A stretch of 64,000 nt of DNA from Spirosoma sp. KCTC 42546 (GCF_006965485.1 NZ_CP041360.1:6676501-6740500), one strand, 5' to 3'; shown: positions 18,294 through 28,252, counted from the first letter of the stretch. Translations and numbers: made by a program. Notes: a model not told the origin generated them from the sequence alone.

Positions 18294-18860
18294 ATGCAAT
18301 GGACCCTTTATATACCACTACTAGTCGGATTTCCCTTAAGTTGCAGAGCTAAATTAGATACCCCGCCGACTATCAGCACAGCCCTTCAAGAAGCCGCCAA
18401 TGTACTGTTGTATACCGGTATGGCTTCAACCCACAACAGGGGCGTATTCATATGCCAGTCAGAATTAGGTGGACCGGATAACAGGGTATGTATACAGACC
18501 GTAGACAAGGCCAATGCCCTTAAAGCCAATAGCCCACCTTTTTATAAAACCCAAATCGAAGCCAGAACAACACTTCACCAATTCCCAATCAACGTCGCGG
18601 TTTTGATGCTACTCTACGAGAAGCAACCTTCACTAACGTTTATACATATACGTTATAGGAAATTTGTGCAAGTAAATGAAACGTTGCATTTCTGGCGCAA
18701 CAGACTCGATGCGTCCTTGGCTACTTCTCTGGCAAATACATACCTCTAGTAAAGGCTTATTGCCCCCTTTATTCTCGCCATACAGGGTAGATATAGTAGC
18801 CTACAAGCGATCTCTCCTGCGAATTAACACCTTATTCCAACTAACGCAGATCCCAAAACA
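18294..18860 (+). pseudogene. TPR lipoprotein pseudogene (cassette A)
   Basis: The first 151 codons are open but represent a heavily deleted version of the intact TPR lipoprotein gene at 40573-42183. Matched segments, in order, are the lipoprotein signal (I-P-L-L-V-G-F-P-L-S-C), G-M-A-S-T, D-N-R-V-C-I-Q-T-V-D-K-A-N-A-L-K-A-N-S-P, A-V-L-M-L-L-Y-E, T-F-I-H-I-R-Y-R and L-A-N-T-Y-L. All of the TPR-rich centre, about 300 residues, is missing. After the stop at 18749 the DNA still resembles the intact gene to about 18860. It is unlikely to make a working protein. Confidence 0.75.
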
Positions 18861-19164
18861 ATCATGAAACAAGTACCAGGTTCTTAAAAACCGCACACGT
18901 ATGGAGTAATCTATACCTGCTTAACTGGGAGGCATAGACTCATTTTCCTATAATATCACGACGACAGCCGTAGCGGTGCTACTGCTGTGAAGCTACTATG
19001 TCAACCTAGTAACTGTCTGGCATTCTAATTAAGATACATATGAGTAATTAACCCGAGTCCATACCTCAGTACGATTGGTTATGCGGCTTTTGGCTTTCGA
19101 CTACTTGCTATGTAATAAACAAACTACGTGCCAAAAAAATGATTTCAGTTAAATTATTACTATT
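18861..19164. other. intergenic, no supported feature
   Basis: About 300 bp, AT-rich, between the TPR pseudogene and giant gene A. The small exported-protein genes found at this place in the other two cassettes are absent. No hairpin, repeat or coding pattern stands out. Confidence 0.5.
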
Positions 19165-22100
19165 ATGAACGTACTTTTTACCCATAATAGCCCACATTTT
19201 ATGTGGAGATACGACAGGCATATAGCCTGTAAAGTAAGTGCCCCCAATAATTTCAGCTATCAACTCATTATTAGGGTGATTTTCTTGCTTTTGTGTAGCA
19301 ATCTTGCACAGGCACAAGTGGTAAATGGTCGCACTTGTGGCGAAATTTATTGTGATAATGGCGTACAATATACCTGGCATTGTGAAAGCGGTACAGCCTG
19401 GGGTGTACAAACAGGCAACAATAGTTCCTGTCAAACGGGTGGATGTACCTCAGCAGGTGGCCGCGCCTGTGGCGAAATCTATTGTGATAATGGCGTACAA
19501 TACACCTGGACCTGTGCCTCAGACTGCTCGTCGGGCTGGGGTGTACAGACGGGCAACAATAGTTCCTGTCAGTCGTTTTGCGTGGCCGGAACCTGGGATG
19601 GTAGTTCCTACCTTTGTAATGGCACCAGTAAATACAGAAGAGTCTGCGATGGGTCGGGTGGGTATACGCAGGGAGCGTTACTCGAAGCCAACAGTACAGA
19701 TTGTGGCTATGTATCACCTTGTACCTCAGCAGGTGGCCGCGCCTGTGGCGAAATCTATTGTGATAATGGCGTGCAGTACACCTGGACCTGTGCCTCAGAC
19801 TGCTCTTCGGGCTGGGGTGTACAGACGGGCAACAATAGTTCCTGTCAGTCGTTTTGCGTGGCCGGAACCTGGGATGGTAGTTCCTACCTTTGTAATGGCA
19901 CCAGTAAATACAGAAGAGTCTGCGATGGGTCGGGTGGGTATACGCAGGGAGCGTTACTCGAAGCCAATAGTAAAGATTGTGGCTATATTCCCGCTACTTG
20001 CCCGCAGGGTGGTAGCTATACAATTGCCCGGTGCCCTGCTGAATCTGTAACACTGGATGCCACTACAGCAGGGGCTACAGGGTATAGCTGGACAAACGGC
20101 GGCACGGGCCCAACTACCACGTGGAACTCAATGGGTGGTGTGAATTGTAATATCACCTTTGGTAATGGATGTCAGTCCATTACCAAATTGTTTACCTTTA
20201 GTCAGAAAACGGATTGTCCAAATAACTGTGTAACCGGTACTACTACCGAATTGACGATTTGTGCTGGACAAAGTATTCAATTGAGCTCGCCTATCTCCGG
20301 CGCAGGTTTCATGTATGGATGGAATGGCAATGAGCCGAGTGCAGGTCAGGGGTCTACTTTTACGGCAACAGGGCCTGGAACCTATAGTGTATTAGTCTGG
20401 TATTCGACAGATTGCCCAGATGCCTATTATCAGTGGAATGTGAGAGCGTGTACGACAAGCTGTACACTCTCGGCTAACGCATCGAGCGTAAATGTTTGCC
20501 CTGGCGAAACTGTCAATCTGAGTTATTCCGTAAATGGTACGCCACCGTCGGGATCAATTTTCACGTGGTCAGGCTCAGGAGTTAATGGTTCAAGTGTAAC
20601 GATTCCGAGTACTGCCGCTGGTCAGCAGCTCGCTTACACCGTTTCGGGAGGAGGGTGTACTCAGGGGACAGTAACTGTGAACGTGAGGTCCAACTGTTCA
20701 ACGCCCTGTACTAATCCAAGCTTGGCGACGAATGCACCGGTTTGCTCGGCCAATGGGCAGACTTACTCGGTAAACGTTACCACCAACGGAACTATCACCT
20801 CAACGGCGGGAACCGTAAATGGCAGCACCATCAGTAATATTCCGGTGGGTACCAACATCACTATTACCGCCAGTCTGAATGGCTGTACCACTACAACTAA
20901 TGTTACTTCACCGAACTGTTCAGCGCCCTGTACCAATCCAAGTCTGACACCAGGTTCGCCCGTTTGCTCGGCCAATGGCCAGACCTACAGCGTGAACGTT
21001 ACCACCAATGGAACCCTCACCTCAACGGCAGGAACCGTCAATGGCAGCACCATCAGCAACATTCCGGTGGGTACCAACATCACTATTACCGCCAGTCTGA
21101 ATGGCTGTACCTCCACCGCCACGGTTAACTCGCCCAACTGTTCAACGCCCTGTACCAACCCAAGCCTGGCGACGAATGCACCGGTTTGCTCGGCCAATGG
21201 GCAGACTTACTCGGTAAACGTTACCACCAACGGAACTATCACCTCAACGGCGGGAACCGTAAATGGCAGCACCATCAGCAACATTCCGGTGGGTACCAAC
21301 ATCACTATTACCGCCAGTCTGAATGGCTGTACCACTACAACTAATGTTACTTCACCGAACTGTTCAGCGCCCTGTACCAATCCAAGTCTGACACCAGGTT
21401 CGCCCGTTTGCTCGGCCAATGGCCAGACCTACAGCGTGAACGTTACCACCAATGGAGCCATTACCTCAACGGCGGGAACCGTCAATGGCAGCACCATCAG
21501 CAACATTCCGGTGGGTACCAACATCACTATTACCGCCAGTCTGAATGGCTGTACCTCCACCGCCACGGTTAACTCGCCCAACTGTTCAACGCCCTGTACC
21601 AACCCAAGCCTGGCGACGAATGCACCGGTTTGCTCGGCCAATGGGCAGACTTACTCGGTAAACGTTACCACCAACGGAACTATCACCTCAACGGCGGGAA
21701 CCGTAAATGGCAACACCATCAGTAATATTCCGGTGGGTACCAACATCACTATTACCGCCAGTCTGAATGGCTGTACCACTACAACTAATGTTACTTCACC
21801 GAACTGTTCAGCGCCCTGTACCAATCCAAGTCTGACACCAGGTTCGCCCGTTTGCTCGGCCAATGGCCAGACCTACAGCGTGAACGTTACCACCAACGGA
21901 ACCCTCACCTCAACGGCAGGAACCGTCAATGGCAGCACCATCAGCAACATTCCGGTGGGTACCAACATCACCCTAACCGCCAGTCTGAACGGATGTACCG
22001 CCACCGCCACGGTTAACTCGCCCAACTGTTCAACGCCCGTCTTTGACCTGGCCCTGAAGAAAACGCTGGCCAGCGGTCAAAGCTCGACGGTAGTGGCAGG

Positions 22101-25100
22101 TAGCAATGTGACCTTCACCATCACCGTCTACAACCAGGGGAATGTGAATGCCACCAACGTGCAGTTGAGTGATTACATCCCCGCGGGGCTGACCCTCAAC
22201 GATGCCAACTGGACCACCAACGCCGGCAAAGCCACCCTCAACACCCCCATCGCCAGTCTGGCAGCGGGGGCTTCCACCACCCGCAACATCGTCTTCACGG
22301 TGGGTGCCGGGGTGACGGGGGTGCTCACCAACACCGCCGAGATCAGCTCAGCCACCGGTGGCACCGATGTGGACTCCACCCCCGACAATGATCCGACCAA
22401 CGATGGAACAGCTCAGAACGATGTGACAACGGGTAACCACAAGATTAACCCCAACGACGATGAAGACGACGCTGACCCCGAACCCATCACCGTCACCCCG
22501 GCCTGTACACCACCCACCCCAACCGCAACTGCAGCCAGTCGATGCGGCAGTGGACGTATTATCATAGCTGCCCTTGGCTGTACGGCTGCTTACCCTGCCG
22601 TCTGGTACAGCGATGCGGCTCTGACCGCCCAGGTCGGCACCGGTAACAGCTTCACCACTCCGGTTATCACGGCCACCACCACTTATTATGCGGCTTGTGT
22701 GAGGGATGCCACTTGCAAAAGTGCAGGAGTGAGTGTGGTCGCCACGGTCAATCCGCTGCCCAACGCCAGTGTGGGGGCTACCGCTGCCTCCTGTAATGCC
22801 GCAGGAACAGCCGCCAACACCGATGCGAAACTGACACTTTCGGGTTTTGCTGCCAGCGACAAATACGCCTATAATGTAGGGGCTACCTACACGGGCAGTG
22901 CTACCTACGCTTCGGCCACGGCCATTCCAGTGGGTGGGGTGATCGTGAATAATCTAGCCAATCCTGTAACGGCCACTGTTTATACTGTCCGCGTGTTTAA
23001 TGCAGCGGGGTGTTTTATTGATGTGCAAGCTACGTTACAACCAACCACCTGTACACCAACCTGTACACCCCCTTCTCCAACAGGTACGCCAGCTGCTCGT
23101 TGCGGAACGGGTACGGTTACCCTGACGGCCAGTGGCTGTAATGCCACCTACCCAGCGGTCTGGTTCAGCAATGCGGCTCTGACTACTCAAGTGGGTACCG
23201 GTAACAGCTTCACCACCCCAACCATCACCGCGACTACCACTTACTATGTAGCCTGCGTGAAAGATGCCACTTGTAAAAGTGCGGGCGCTAGTGTTGTGGC
23301 AACGGTAAACCCGGCACCAAGCCTGACACCAGGTTCGCCCGTTTGCTCAGCCAATGGCCAGACCTACTCCGTGAACGTTACCACCAACGGAACCCTCACC
23401 TCAACGGCGGGAACCGTCAATGGCAGCACCATCAGTAATATTCCGGTGGGTACCAACATCACCCTAACCGCCAGTCTGAACGGATGTACCGCCACCGCCA
23501 CGGTTACCTCGCCCAACTGTACGGTGCCCGTCTTTGACCTGGCCCTGAAGAAAACACTGGCCAGCGGTCAAAGCTCGACGGTAGTGGCAGGTAGCAGTGT
23601 GACCTTCACCATCACCGTCTATAACCAGGGTAACGTGAACGCCACCAATGTGCAGCTGACTGATTACATCCCAGCGGGCCTGACCCTCAACGATGCCAAC
23701 TGGACCGCCAACGCCGGCAAAGCCACCCTCAACATCCCCATCGCCACGCTGGCAGCGGGGGCTTCCACCACCCGCAACATCGTCTTCACGGTGGGGGCCG
23801 GGGTGACGGGGGTGCTCACCAACACCGCCGAGATCAGCTCAGCCACGGGCGGTACCGACAAGGACTCCACCCCTGACAATGATCCGACCAACGATGGAAC
23901 GGCTCAGAACGATGTGACAACGGGTAACCACAAGACTAACCCCAACGACGATGAGGACGACGCTGACCCCGAACCCATCACCGTCACCCCGGCCTGTACA
24001 CCACCCACCCCAACCGCAACTGCAGCCAGTCGTTGTGGCACGGGAACCGTTACCCTAACGGCAACGGGGTGTAATGCGACCTACCCCGCCCGCTGGTTCA
24101 GCAATGCGGCTCTGAACGCCCAGGTCGGAACCGGCAACAGCTTTACCACCCCAGCCATCACCGCCACCACCACCTATTACGTGGCCTGCGTGAAAGATGC
24201 TACCTGCAAAAGTGCGGGGGCGAGCGTGGTTGCCACGGTTAACCCCGCTCCTACCCTCACCGTTAGCAATGTGGTCTGTGCCGCCAACCTGCTCACCTAC
24301 TCACTCAGCTTTGCCAGCACCGGTACGGTCACCTCGACGGCGGGCACCCTCAGTGGCAACACCGTCACGGGCATCACCGCCGGCACCAGCATCACCCTGA
24401 CGGCTACGCTCAACGGCTGTACCACCGTACTGCCCGTCACGGCACCCAACTGCGCCTGTCCAACAGTCAACCCACCCACGGGAAACAGCGCCAGCATCTG
24501 TGCGGGCACAACGATTCCAGCCCTGAGCGTCACCCTAGGCGCAGGTTTGCAGGCCAACTGGTACAGTGCAGCCACGGGGGGCACCCTGCTCCAGGCCAAC
24601 AGCCTGAGCTACACCCCAACGGCAGCGGGCACCTTCTACGTGGAAGCGCTGGATGCGGCTACCGGTTGTAAATCAGCTACCCGCACGGCGGTCGTGCTGA
24701 CCATAAAGCCCAACCCTAGCCTGACACCAGGTTCGCCCGTTTGTTCAGCCAATGGCCAGACCTACTCCGTGAACGTTACCACCAATGGAACCCTCACCTC
24801 AACGGCGGGAACCGTCAATGGCAGCACCATCAGCAACATTCCGGTGGGTACCAACATCACCCTAACCGCCAGTCTGAATGGCTGTACCGCCACCGCCACG
24901 GTTAACTCGCCCAACTGTTCAACGCCCGTCTTTGACCTGGCCCTGAAGAAAACGCTGGCCAGCGGTCAAAGCTCGACGGTAGTGGCAGGTAGCAGTGTGA
25001 CCTTCACCATCACCGTCTACAACCAGGGCAACGTGGATGCCACCAACGTGCAGTTGAGTGATTACATCCCAGCGGGGCTGACCCTCAACGATGCCAACTG

Positions 25101-25998
25101 GACCGCCAACGCCGGCAAAGCCACCCTCAACACCCCCATCGCCAGTCTGGCAGCGGGGGCTTCCACCACCCGCAACATCGTCTTCACGGTGGGATCGGGC
25201 GTGACGGGGGTGCTCACCAACACCGCCGAGATCAGCTCAGCCACCGGTGGCACCGATGTGGACTCCACCCCCGACAATGATCCAACCAACGATGGAACAG
25301 CTCAGAACGATGTGACAACGGGTAACCATAAGACCAACCCCAACGACGATGAGGATGATTCGGACCCTGAACCTATCACCATAGCGCCCTATGTTTGTCC
25401 GCCACCGATTCATGCCTGCAAAGGTTCCGGCTATGCCTTTGAACTAACTACAACGTCGGGTCTGGGTATTTACCAGTGGTATCGGAATGGCAGCGCCATT
25501 TCAGGTGCTACTACCAGCTCCTTCACCGCAACCCAGGCCGGTAGCTACTCGGTGGTGGCGAATGGAAATGCGATAGGTCAATGTCCTGGTGGATCCTGCT
25601 GCCCGGTGGTGATTGTGGAGGATGAGGTACCCCTCTATCAGGCCAACGTGCAAACGCCAACCTGTAGTGGCAACGTGCCTAATGCGGATGGGCGGATTCT
25701 GGTCAGTGGCTGGAAGCTGAGCAACAACGATGCGACGACCTATACCTACTCGATCTCCTTGGGCAGCAGTTTCAATGCCAGCCAAATCGTAGCGGGTGGT
25801 GCCAATCAGGTGGTGCCTGCCAGCGGAGTGCTGGTCACTACCCTGCCTAACCCCAGCACATCGGCGGGTCAGTCCTACACGATCCGGATTCAGACGGGGG
25901 CGGGTTGTTATCGGGATGTGGTAGTGAACTTGCCACAGACCCAGTGTGCCTGCCCACCCGCCAGGTGTGTTCCAGTTGTTGTAGCGAAAATAAGATAA
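19165..25998 (+). CDS. giant modular surface protein A (Cys-rich, Ig-like, DUF11 repeats)
   Basis: 2277 residues. The signal peptide ends L-C-S-N-L-A-Q-A-Q. An ATG at 19201 is an alternative start giving a shorter N-region. Order of parts: a Cys-rich region with three C-G-E-I-Y-C-D-N-G-V-Q-Y-T-W units (two within 276-bp copies); Ig/PKD-like segments (~residues 280-510); six tandem 74-residue units (515-958); then three DUF11 domains starting near residues 958, 1455 and 1920 (each V-F-D-L-A-L-K-K..., ending in D-D-x-D-P-E-P-I-T). Ig_7-type domains (R-C-G-x-G...T-T-T-Y-Y-V-A-C) and Cys-bracketed segments lie between the DUF11 domains. The last ~200 residues are nearly identical to those of giants B and C and end in C-P-P-A-R-C-V-P plus a basic tail. 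Likely a fibrous adhesin or sheath protein on the cell surface. It has no standard T9SS type-A domain; the tail may replace it (inference). Confidence 0.88.
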   Translation: MNVLFTHNSPHFMWRYDRHIACKVSAPNNFSYQLIIRVIFLLLCSNLAQAQVVNGRTCGEIYCDNGVQYTWHCESGTAWGVQTGNNSSCQTGGCTSAGGRACGEIYCDNGVQYTWTCASDCSSGWGVQTGNNSSCQSFCVAGTWDGSSYLCNGTSKYRRVCDGSGGYTQGALLEANSTDCGYVSPCTSAGGRACGEIYCDNGVQYTWTCASDCSSGWGVQTGNNSSCQSFCVAGTWDGSSYLCNGTSKYRRVCDGSGGYTQGALLEANSKDCGYIPATCPQGGSYTIARCPAESVTLDATTAGATGYSWTNGGTGPTTTWNSMGGVNCNITFGNGCQSITKLFTFSQKTDCPNNCVTGTTTELTICAGQSIQLSSPISGAGFMYGWNGNEPSAGQGSTFTATGPGTYSVLVWYSTDCPDAYYQWNVRACTTSCTLSANASSVNVCPGETVNLSYSVNGTPPSGSIFTWSGSGVNGSSVTIPSTAAGQQLAYTVSGGGCTQGTVTVNVRSNCSTPCTNPSLATNAPVCSANGQTYSVNVTTNGTITSTAGTVNGSTISNIPVGTNITITASLNGCTTTTNVTSPNCSAPCTNPSLTPGSPVCSANGQTYSVNVTTNGTLTSTAGTVNGSTISNIPVGTNITITASLNGCTSTATVNSPNCSTPCTNPSLATNAPVCSANGQTYSVNVTTNGTITSTAGTVNGSTISNIPVGTNITITASLNGCTTTTNVTSPNCSAPCTNPSLTPGSPVCSANGQTYSVNVTTNGAITSTAGTVNGSTISNIPVGTNITITASLNGCTSTATVNSPNCSTPCTNPSLATNAPVCSANGQTYSVNVTTNGTITSTAGTVNGNTISNIPVGTNITITASLNGCTTTTNVTSPNCSAPCTNPSLTPGSPVCSANGQTYSVNVTTNGTLTSTAGTVNGSTISNIPVGTNITLTASLNGCTATATVNSPNCSTPVFDLALKKTLASGQSSTVVAGSNVTFTITVYNQGNVNATNVQLSDYIPAGLTLNDANWTTNAGKATLNTPIASLAAGASTTRNIVFTVGAGVTGVLTNTAEISSATGGTDVDSTPDNDPTNDGTAQNDVTTGNHKINPNDDEDDADPEPITVTPACTPPTPTATAASRCGSGRIIIAALGCTAAYPAVWYSDAALTAQVGTGNSFTTPVITATTTYYAACVRDATCKSAGVSVVATVNPLPNASVGATAASCNAAGTAANTDAKLTLSGFAASDKYAYNVGATYTGSATYASATAIPVGGVIVNNLANPVTATVYTVRVFNAAGCFIDVQATLQPTTCTPTCTPPSPTGTPAARCGTGTVTLTASGCNATYPAVWFSNAALTTQVGTGNSFTTPTITATTTYYVACVKDATCKSAGASVVATVNPAPSLTPGSPVCSANGQTYSVNVTTNGTLTSTAGTVNGSTISNIPVGTNITLTASLNGCTATATVTSPNCTVPVFDLALKKTLASGQSSTVVAGSSVTFTITVYNQGNVNATNVQLTDYIPAGLTLNDANWTANAGKATLNIPIATLAAGASTTRNIVFTVGAGVTGVLTNTAEISSATGGTDKDSTPDNDPTNDGTAQNDVTTGNHKTNPNDDEDDADPEPITVTPACTPPTPTATAASRCGTGTVTLTATGCNATYPARWFSNAALNAQVGTGNSFTTPAITATTTYYVACVKDATCKSAGASVVATVNPAPTLTVSNVVCAANLLTYSLSFASTGTVTSTAGTLSGNTVTGITAGTSITLTATLNGCTTVLPVTAPNCACPTVNPPTGNSASICAGTTIPALSVTLGAGLQANWYSAATGGTLLQANSLSYTPTAAGTFYVEALDAATGCKSATRTAVVLTIKPNPSLTPGSPVCSANGQTYSVNVTTNGTLTSTAGTVNGSTISNIPVGTNITLTASLNGCTATATVNSPNCSTPVFDLALKKTLASGQSSTVVAGSSVTFTITVYNQGNVDATNVQLSDYIPAGLTLNDANWTANAGKATLNTPIASLAAGASTTRNIVFTVGSGVTGVLTNTAEISSATGGTDVDSTPDNDPTNDGTAQNDVTTGNHKTNPNDDEDDSDPEPITIAPYVCPPPIHACKGSGYAFELTTTSGLGIYQWYRNGSAISGATTSSFTATQAGSYSVVANGNAIGQCPGGSCCPVVIVEDEVPLYQANVQTPTCSGNVPNADGRILVSGWKLSNNDATTYTYSISLGSSFNASQIVAGGANQVVPASGVLVTTLPNPSTSAGQSYTIRIQTGAGCYRDVVVNLPQTQCACPPARCVPVVVAKIR
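19445..19996 (+). repeat. two 276-bp tandem repeats in giant gene A
   Basis: Copies begin at 19445 and 19721 and are nearly identical. Each encodes a Cys-rich unit starting T-S-A-G-G-R-A-C-G-E-I-Y-C and continuing through C-V-A-G-T-W-D-G-S-S-Y-L-C. A partial unit precedes them. Confidence 0.85.
20707..22038 (+). repeat. six 222-bp tandem repeats with alternating two-type order
   Basis: Units start at 20707, 20929, 21151, 21373, 21595 and 21817. Odd units read N-P-S-L-A-T-N-A-P-V-C, even units N-P-S-L-T-P-G-S-P-V-C. The true period is therefore 444 bp, a higher-order repeat produced by copying two-unit blocks. Single even-type units recur near 23320 and 24715, and near 36495 in gene B. Confidence 0.9.
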
Positions 25999-26022
25999 GC
26001 GCTTTTAACGTATACAGTCAGC

Positions 26023-26051
26023 AAAGGCATCCTCTGGTAGAGGGTGCCTTT
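26023..26051 (+). terminator. terminator of giant gene A
   Basis: AAAGGCATCCTC and GAGGGTGCCTTT form a 12-bp stem with one G-T pair around TGGTA, 25 bp after the stop, followed by a T-containing stretch. The same hairpin and flanks follow giant gene B at 38826-38854. Confidence 0.8.
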
Positions 26052-26169
26052 CTGGTTTTATGCCCTAATCACCATTCTTTTTTTGTTTCCCTCTCCTATG
26101 ACCTACTCTTGTAGGGTTTCAGGTGAATGCTGTAAATCGTTTATTGGGAAGGCTTTTTACCCCCACCCC

Positions 26170-26275
26170 ATTTTGGGCAGGGTTGTTAAGTTCTGAATTC
26201 CCTTTACTTAACCAGCCTCTTTTATTGGCTTATTTTTACCCGTCCTAAAGGGAGCTTTGTTCGCGCATGAGCAAT
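26170..26275. repeat. dispersed repeat block before the insertion sequence
   Basis: It contains GGGCAGGGTTGTTAAGTTCT, which matches the IS terminus. The reverse complement of a ~65-bp repeat (AAGCCAATAAAAGAGGCTG core) follows. Other copies of the 65-bp repeat are near 39190, 52565 and 52685. It looks like an old IS-end-derived or MITE fragment. Confidence 0.6.
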
Positions 26276-26276
26276 G

Positions 26277-27449
26277 CCCCCTTTAGGGCAGGGCTGTTAA
26301 GTTCTTTAATTTCTTTACATTAGTGCCAAATTTTATTTGGATATGACTCTGTATGAAGCCTTTGCTGGCCTGGCCGATCCTCGGCGAGCCGAAGGACGGC
26401 GCATCCAATTGGAACAACTCCTGGCCCTAGTTGTCCTGGCTAATCTGTGTGGCCACCATGGCTACCGACCCGTGGCCCGCTTTTGCCAGAGCCACCAAGA
26501 GGTGCTCAGCCAGCAACTCGACCTTAAGCATGGGGTACCCTCCTATGTTACCTTTCGCACCGTGCTCACCAAGCTAGACGAGCAGACCTTGATCGACTGC
26601 TTCAACACCTGGGCTGACGCCCTGGGTTCGCTTTCAGCAGGCGATTGGCTGAGTGGCGATGGCAAAGCCTTAGCTTCTACGCTTACCCACATGCAGGATG
26701 CGGGGCAGGATTTCCAACTGATGGTCAGTTTGTGGAGCCATCAAACGGGACTGGTCCATCGGTTGGCTACCTATGCTAACGCCACTGGCGATGAGCGGGT
26801 ACGTGTGCGAGAGTTGTTAAGCCATTTTCAAGACAAAGGCCTGCTGGTGCGCTTGGATGCGATTCACACCCAAAAAAACACTTGAGGTGATCGTCAAAAA
26901 CCAGAACCACTATGTAGCCCAGGTCAAAGCGAATCAACGCAAGCTGTTGGCTCATATCCAGCAGACGGTAGCCACCCAGCCTGCTCTAAGCCAATTTGCC
27001 ACGCATCAACAAGCCCATGGCCGACAAAGTAGCTGGCAAGTGGCGGTGTATGCCGCCCTGCCCACGACACTAACTCAACCCTGGCTGGGCTTAAGCCACT
27101 TTGTGCATGTGCACCGCCACCGGTTGGTGAAGGGTCAACTGAGCCAGGCGGATGCCTATTTTATGAGCGATTTAGGCCTAGATGCGGCTGCTTTTGCTCA
27201 GGGTATTCGGGGTCACTGGGGCATTGAGAACAAGCTTCACTGGGTCAAGGATGTAGTATGTGGGGAAGATACGAACCGTATCCGCCACAAGCGTGGTGCA
27301 GTCAATGTAGCGGTTCTGGGTACGATTGCGTTGAATTTGCATCGCCAGGCGGGCCACGACTCGATTACCGAGGGGCAAATAAAATTTGGCAGTAATGTCA
27401 ACGAACTCACTAAACTTATTAGAACTTAACAGCCCTGCCCTAAAGGGGG
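26277..27449 (+). mobile_element. ISAs1-family insertion sequence
   Basis: About 1.17 kb. Long perfect terminal inverted repeats face each other: TTTAGGGCAGGGCTGTTAAG... on the left (to 26305) and its complement starting AGAACTTAACAGCCCTGCCC on the right (from 27421). The arms extend into flanking CCCC/GGGG palindromic sequence, so the exact outer edges and target duplication are hard to fix by eye. The single transposase gene between them is interrupted. The element lies between cassette A and cassette B. Confidence 0.8.
26343..27429 (+). pseudogene. ISAs1-family DDE transposase, frameshifted
   Basis: Two overlapping frames make one transposase. The first (26343-26885; a TTG at 26337 is an alternative start) has the N-terminal L-A-D-P-R-R-x-E-G-R-R, the first catalytic Asp in S-G-D-G-K-A, and G-L-V-H-R-L-A-T-Y-A-N. 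It continues to the second Asp in L-D-A-I-H-T-Q-K, then ends in a stop. The second frame continues from about 26880 (V-I-V-K-N-x-x-H-Y-V-A-Q-V-K-A-N-Q) to the catalytic Glu region G-H-W-G-I-E-N-K-L-H-W-V-K-D-V-V and finishes at 27429. The break falls on a run of seven A (26872-26878). Comparison with the family's H-T-Q-K-K-T suggests a 2-base loss, but programmed slippage or a sequencing error is possible. Confidence 0.85.
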
Positions 27450-27606
27450 TGGGGGGTAAAAGCAACCTCAACCACCCCCCAACCCCCTAAAGGGAAAGTC
27501 GGCCGCGCATGAGCAAAGCCCCCTTTAGGGGGTGGGGGGTAAAGCAACCTCAACTACCCCCATAAGATTAGTCCAAAGCACCCCCTACCTACCCCCTAAA
27601 ATCTCG
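27443..27606. repeat. G/C-rich palindromic repeats upstream of cassette B
   Basis: Alternating CCCCCTAAAGGGGG-type palindromes and ACCCCCC/GGGGGGT runs, separated by GCATGAGCAAAGCC-type linkers. The same units form a larger array at 39925-40250. Confidence 0.75.
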
Positions 27607-27613
27607 ATAATGT

Positions 27614-27828
27614 TGTTTAAGATTTTATTTTGTTTTTTAGGATATGGTTTTCTGCCCGATTATTGCGAAACACCTTAATTATCCTTCTGGCGACATTCAA
27701 CGCAAAATGAATGCGTATAGCCAGCTCGTCTCCGTGAGCCATTCCTTGCTCACTAGCTTTTTTTGTCACTCCGAAAGAGAGATCGATACCAATTTGACGG
27801 TATAGGATTTCATTTCGACGTATAGGAC
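27614..27828 (+). promoter_or_regulatory. cassette leader B: two pairs of 20-bp-spaced direct repeats
   Basis: TGTTTAGGAY-like motifs at 27614, 27634, 27799 and 27819; the members of both pairs are exactly 20 bp apart. It is followed by CTTGTCGCATTGTTCTTG and the start of a TPR gene remnant. It matches leaders A and C in order and spacing. Confidence 0.6.
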
Positions 27829-27881
27829 TCTTCTTGTCGCATTGTTCTTGTTTGCTTATGATCAACAAGCCACAAGACCCT

Positions 27882-28139
27882 ATGCACTGGATTCTGTATG
27901 TACCGCTACTCCTTGCACTCTCGTTGCGTTACCAATCTAAATCGGAGACGCAACCGCCCTTGGAACCTCTTACTACAGCAGTTCCCAGGGTTGTTAATTC
28001 CTTTAAATCCAACAATCCACAGGTTAGTACATTCCTGATAGAAGAAAGTGACGTATTCGGCCGACAGGTTCTATTACGATGGCAGATACCTGCCTACGTT
28101 TATACCTATCCGTTAGAAAGAATTTGGGCAAGCGGCTAG
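27882..28139 (+). pseudogene. TPR lipoprotein pseudogene (cassette B)
   Basis: The first ~45 codons match the intact TPR lipoprotein start (M-H-W-I-L-Y-V-P-L-L-L-A-L-S-L, S-K-S-E-T). The lipobox Cys is replaced by Tyr. The frame then jumps to a segment equivalent to T-F-I-H-I-R-Y-R-E-F (here T-Y-V-Y-T-Y-P-L-E-R-I). More than 1.2 kb of the intact gene is deleted. The DNA match weakens after 28139. Confidence 0.7.
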
Positions 28140-28252
28140 CTAGTATGGCCTCCAACTTCCCCAAGTGCGGAAACGCCTTAACCAACAGGTTAGTACCATA
28201 GTACCAAGTTTAAGCCCATCTACAATACGTTCTCAGCCAAAACCATGATGCT

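Noticed and set aside
17650..19164. tRNA or small RNA in the gap between the VCBS gene and giant gene A
   Set aside because: No cloverleaf or CCA-type end could be seen; the stretch is explained by the inverted giant remnant, the cassette leader and the TPR pseudogene.
20707..22038. Regular direct repeats considered as a CRISPR array
   Set aside because: Units are 222 bp with no short repeat/unique spacer pattern, lie inside one open frame and translate to protein repeats; no cas genes are nearby.
20763..25289. Series of 67-100-residue minus-strand open frames at regular intervals inside the giant genes
   Set aside because: They recur at the repeat period of the plus-strand genes and have no start context or family features; they are shadows of the tandem repeats.
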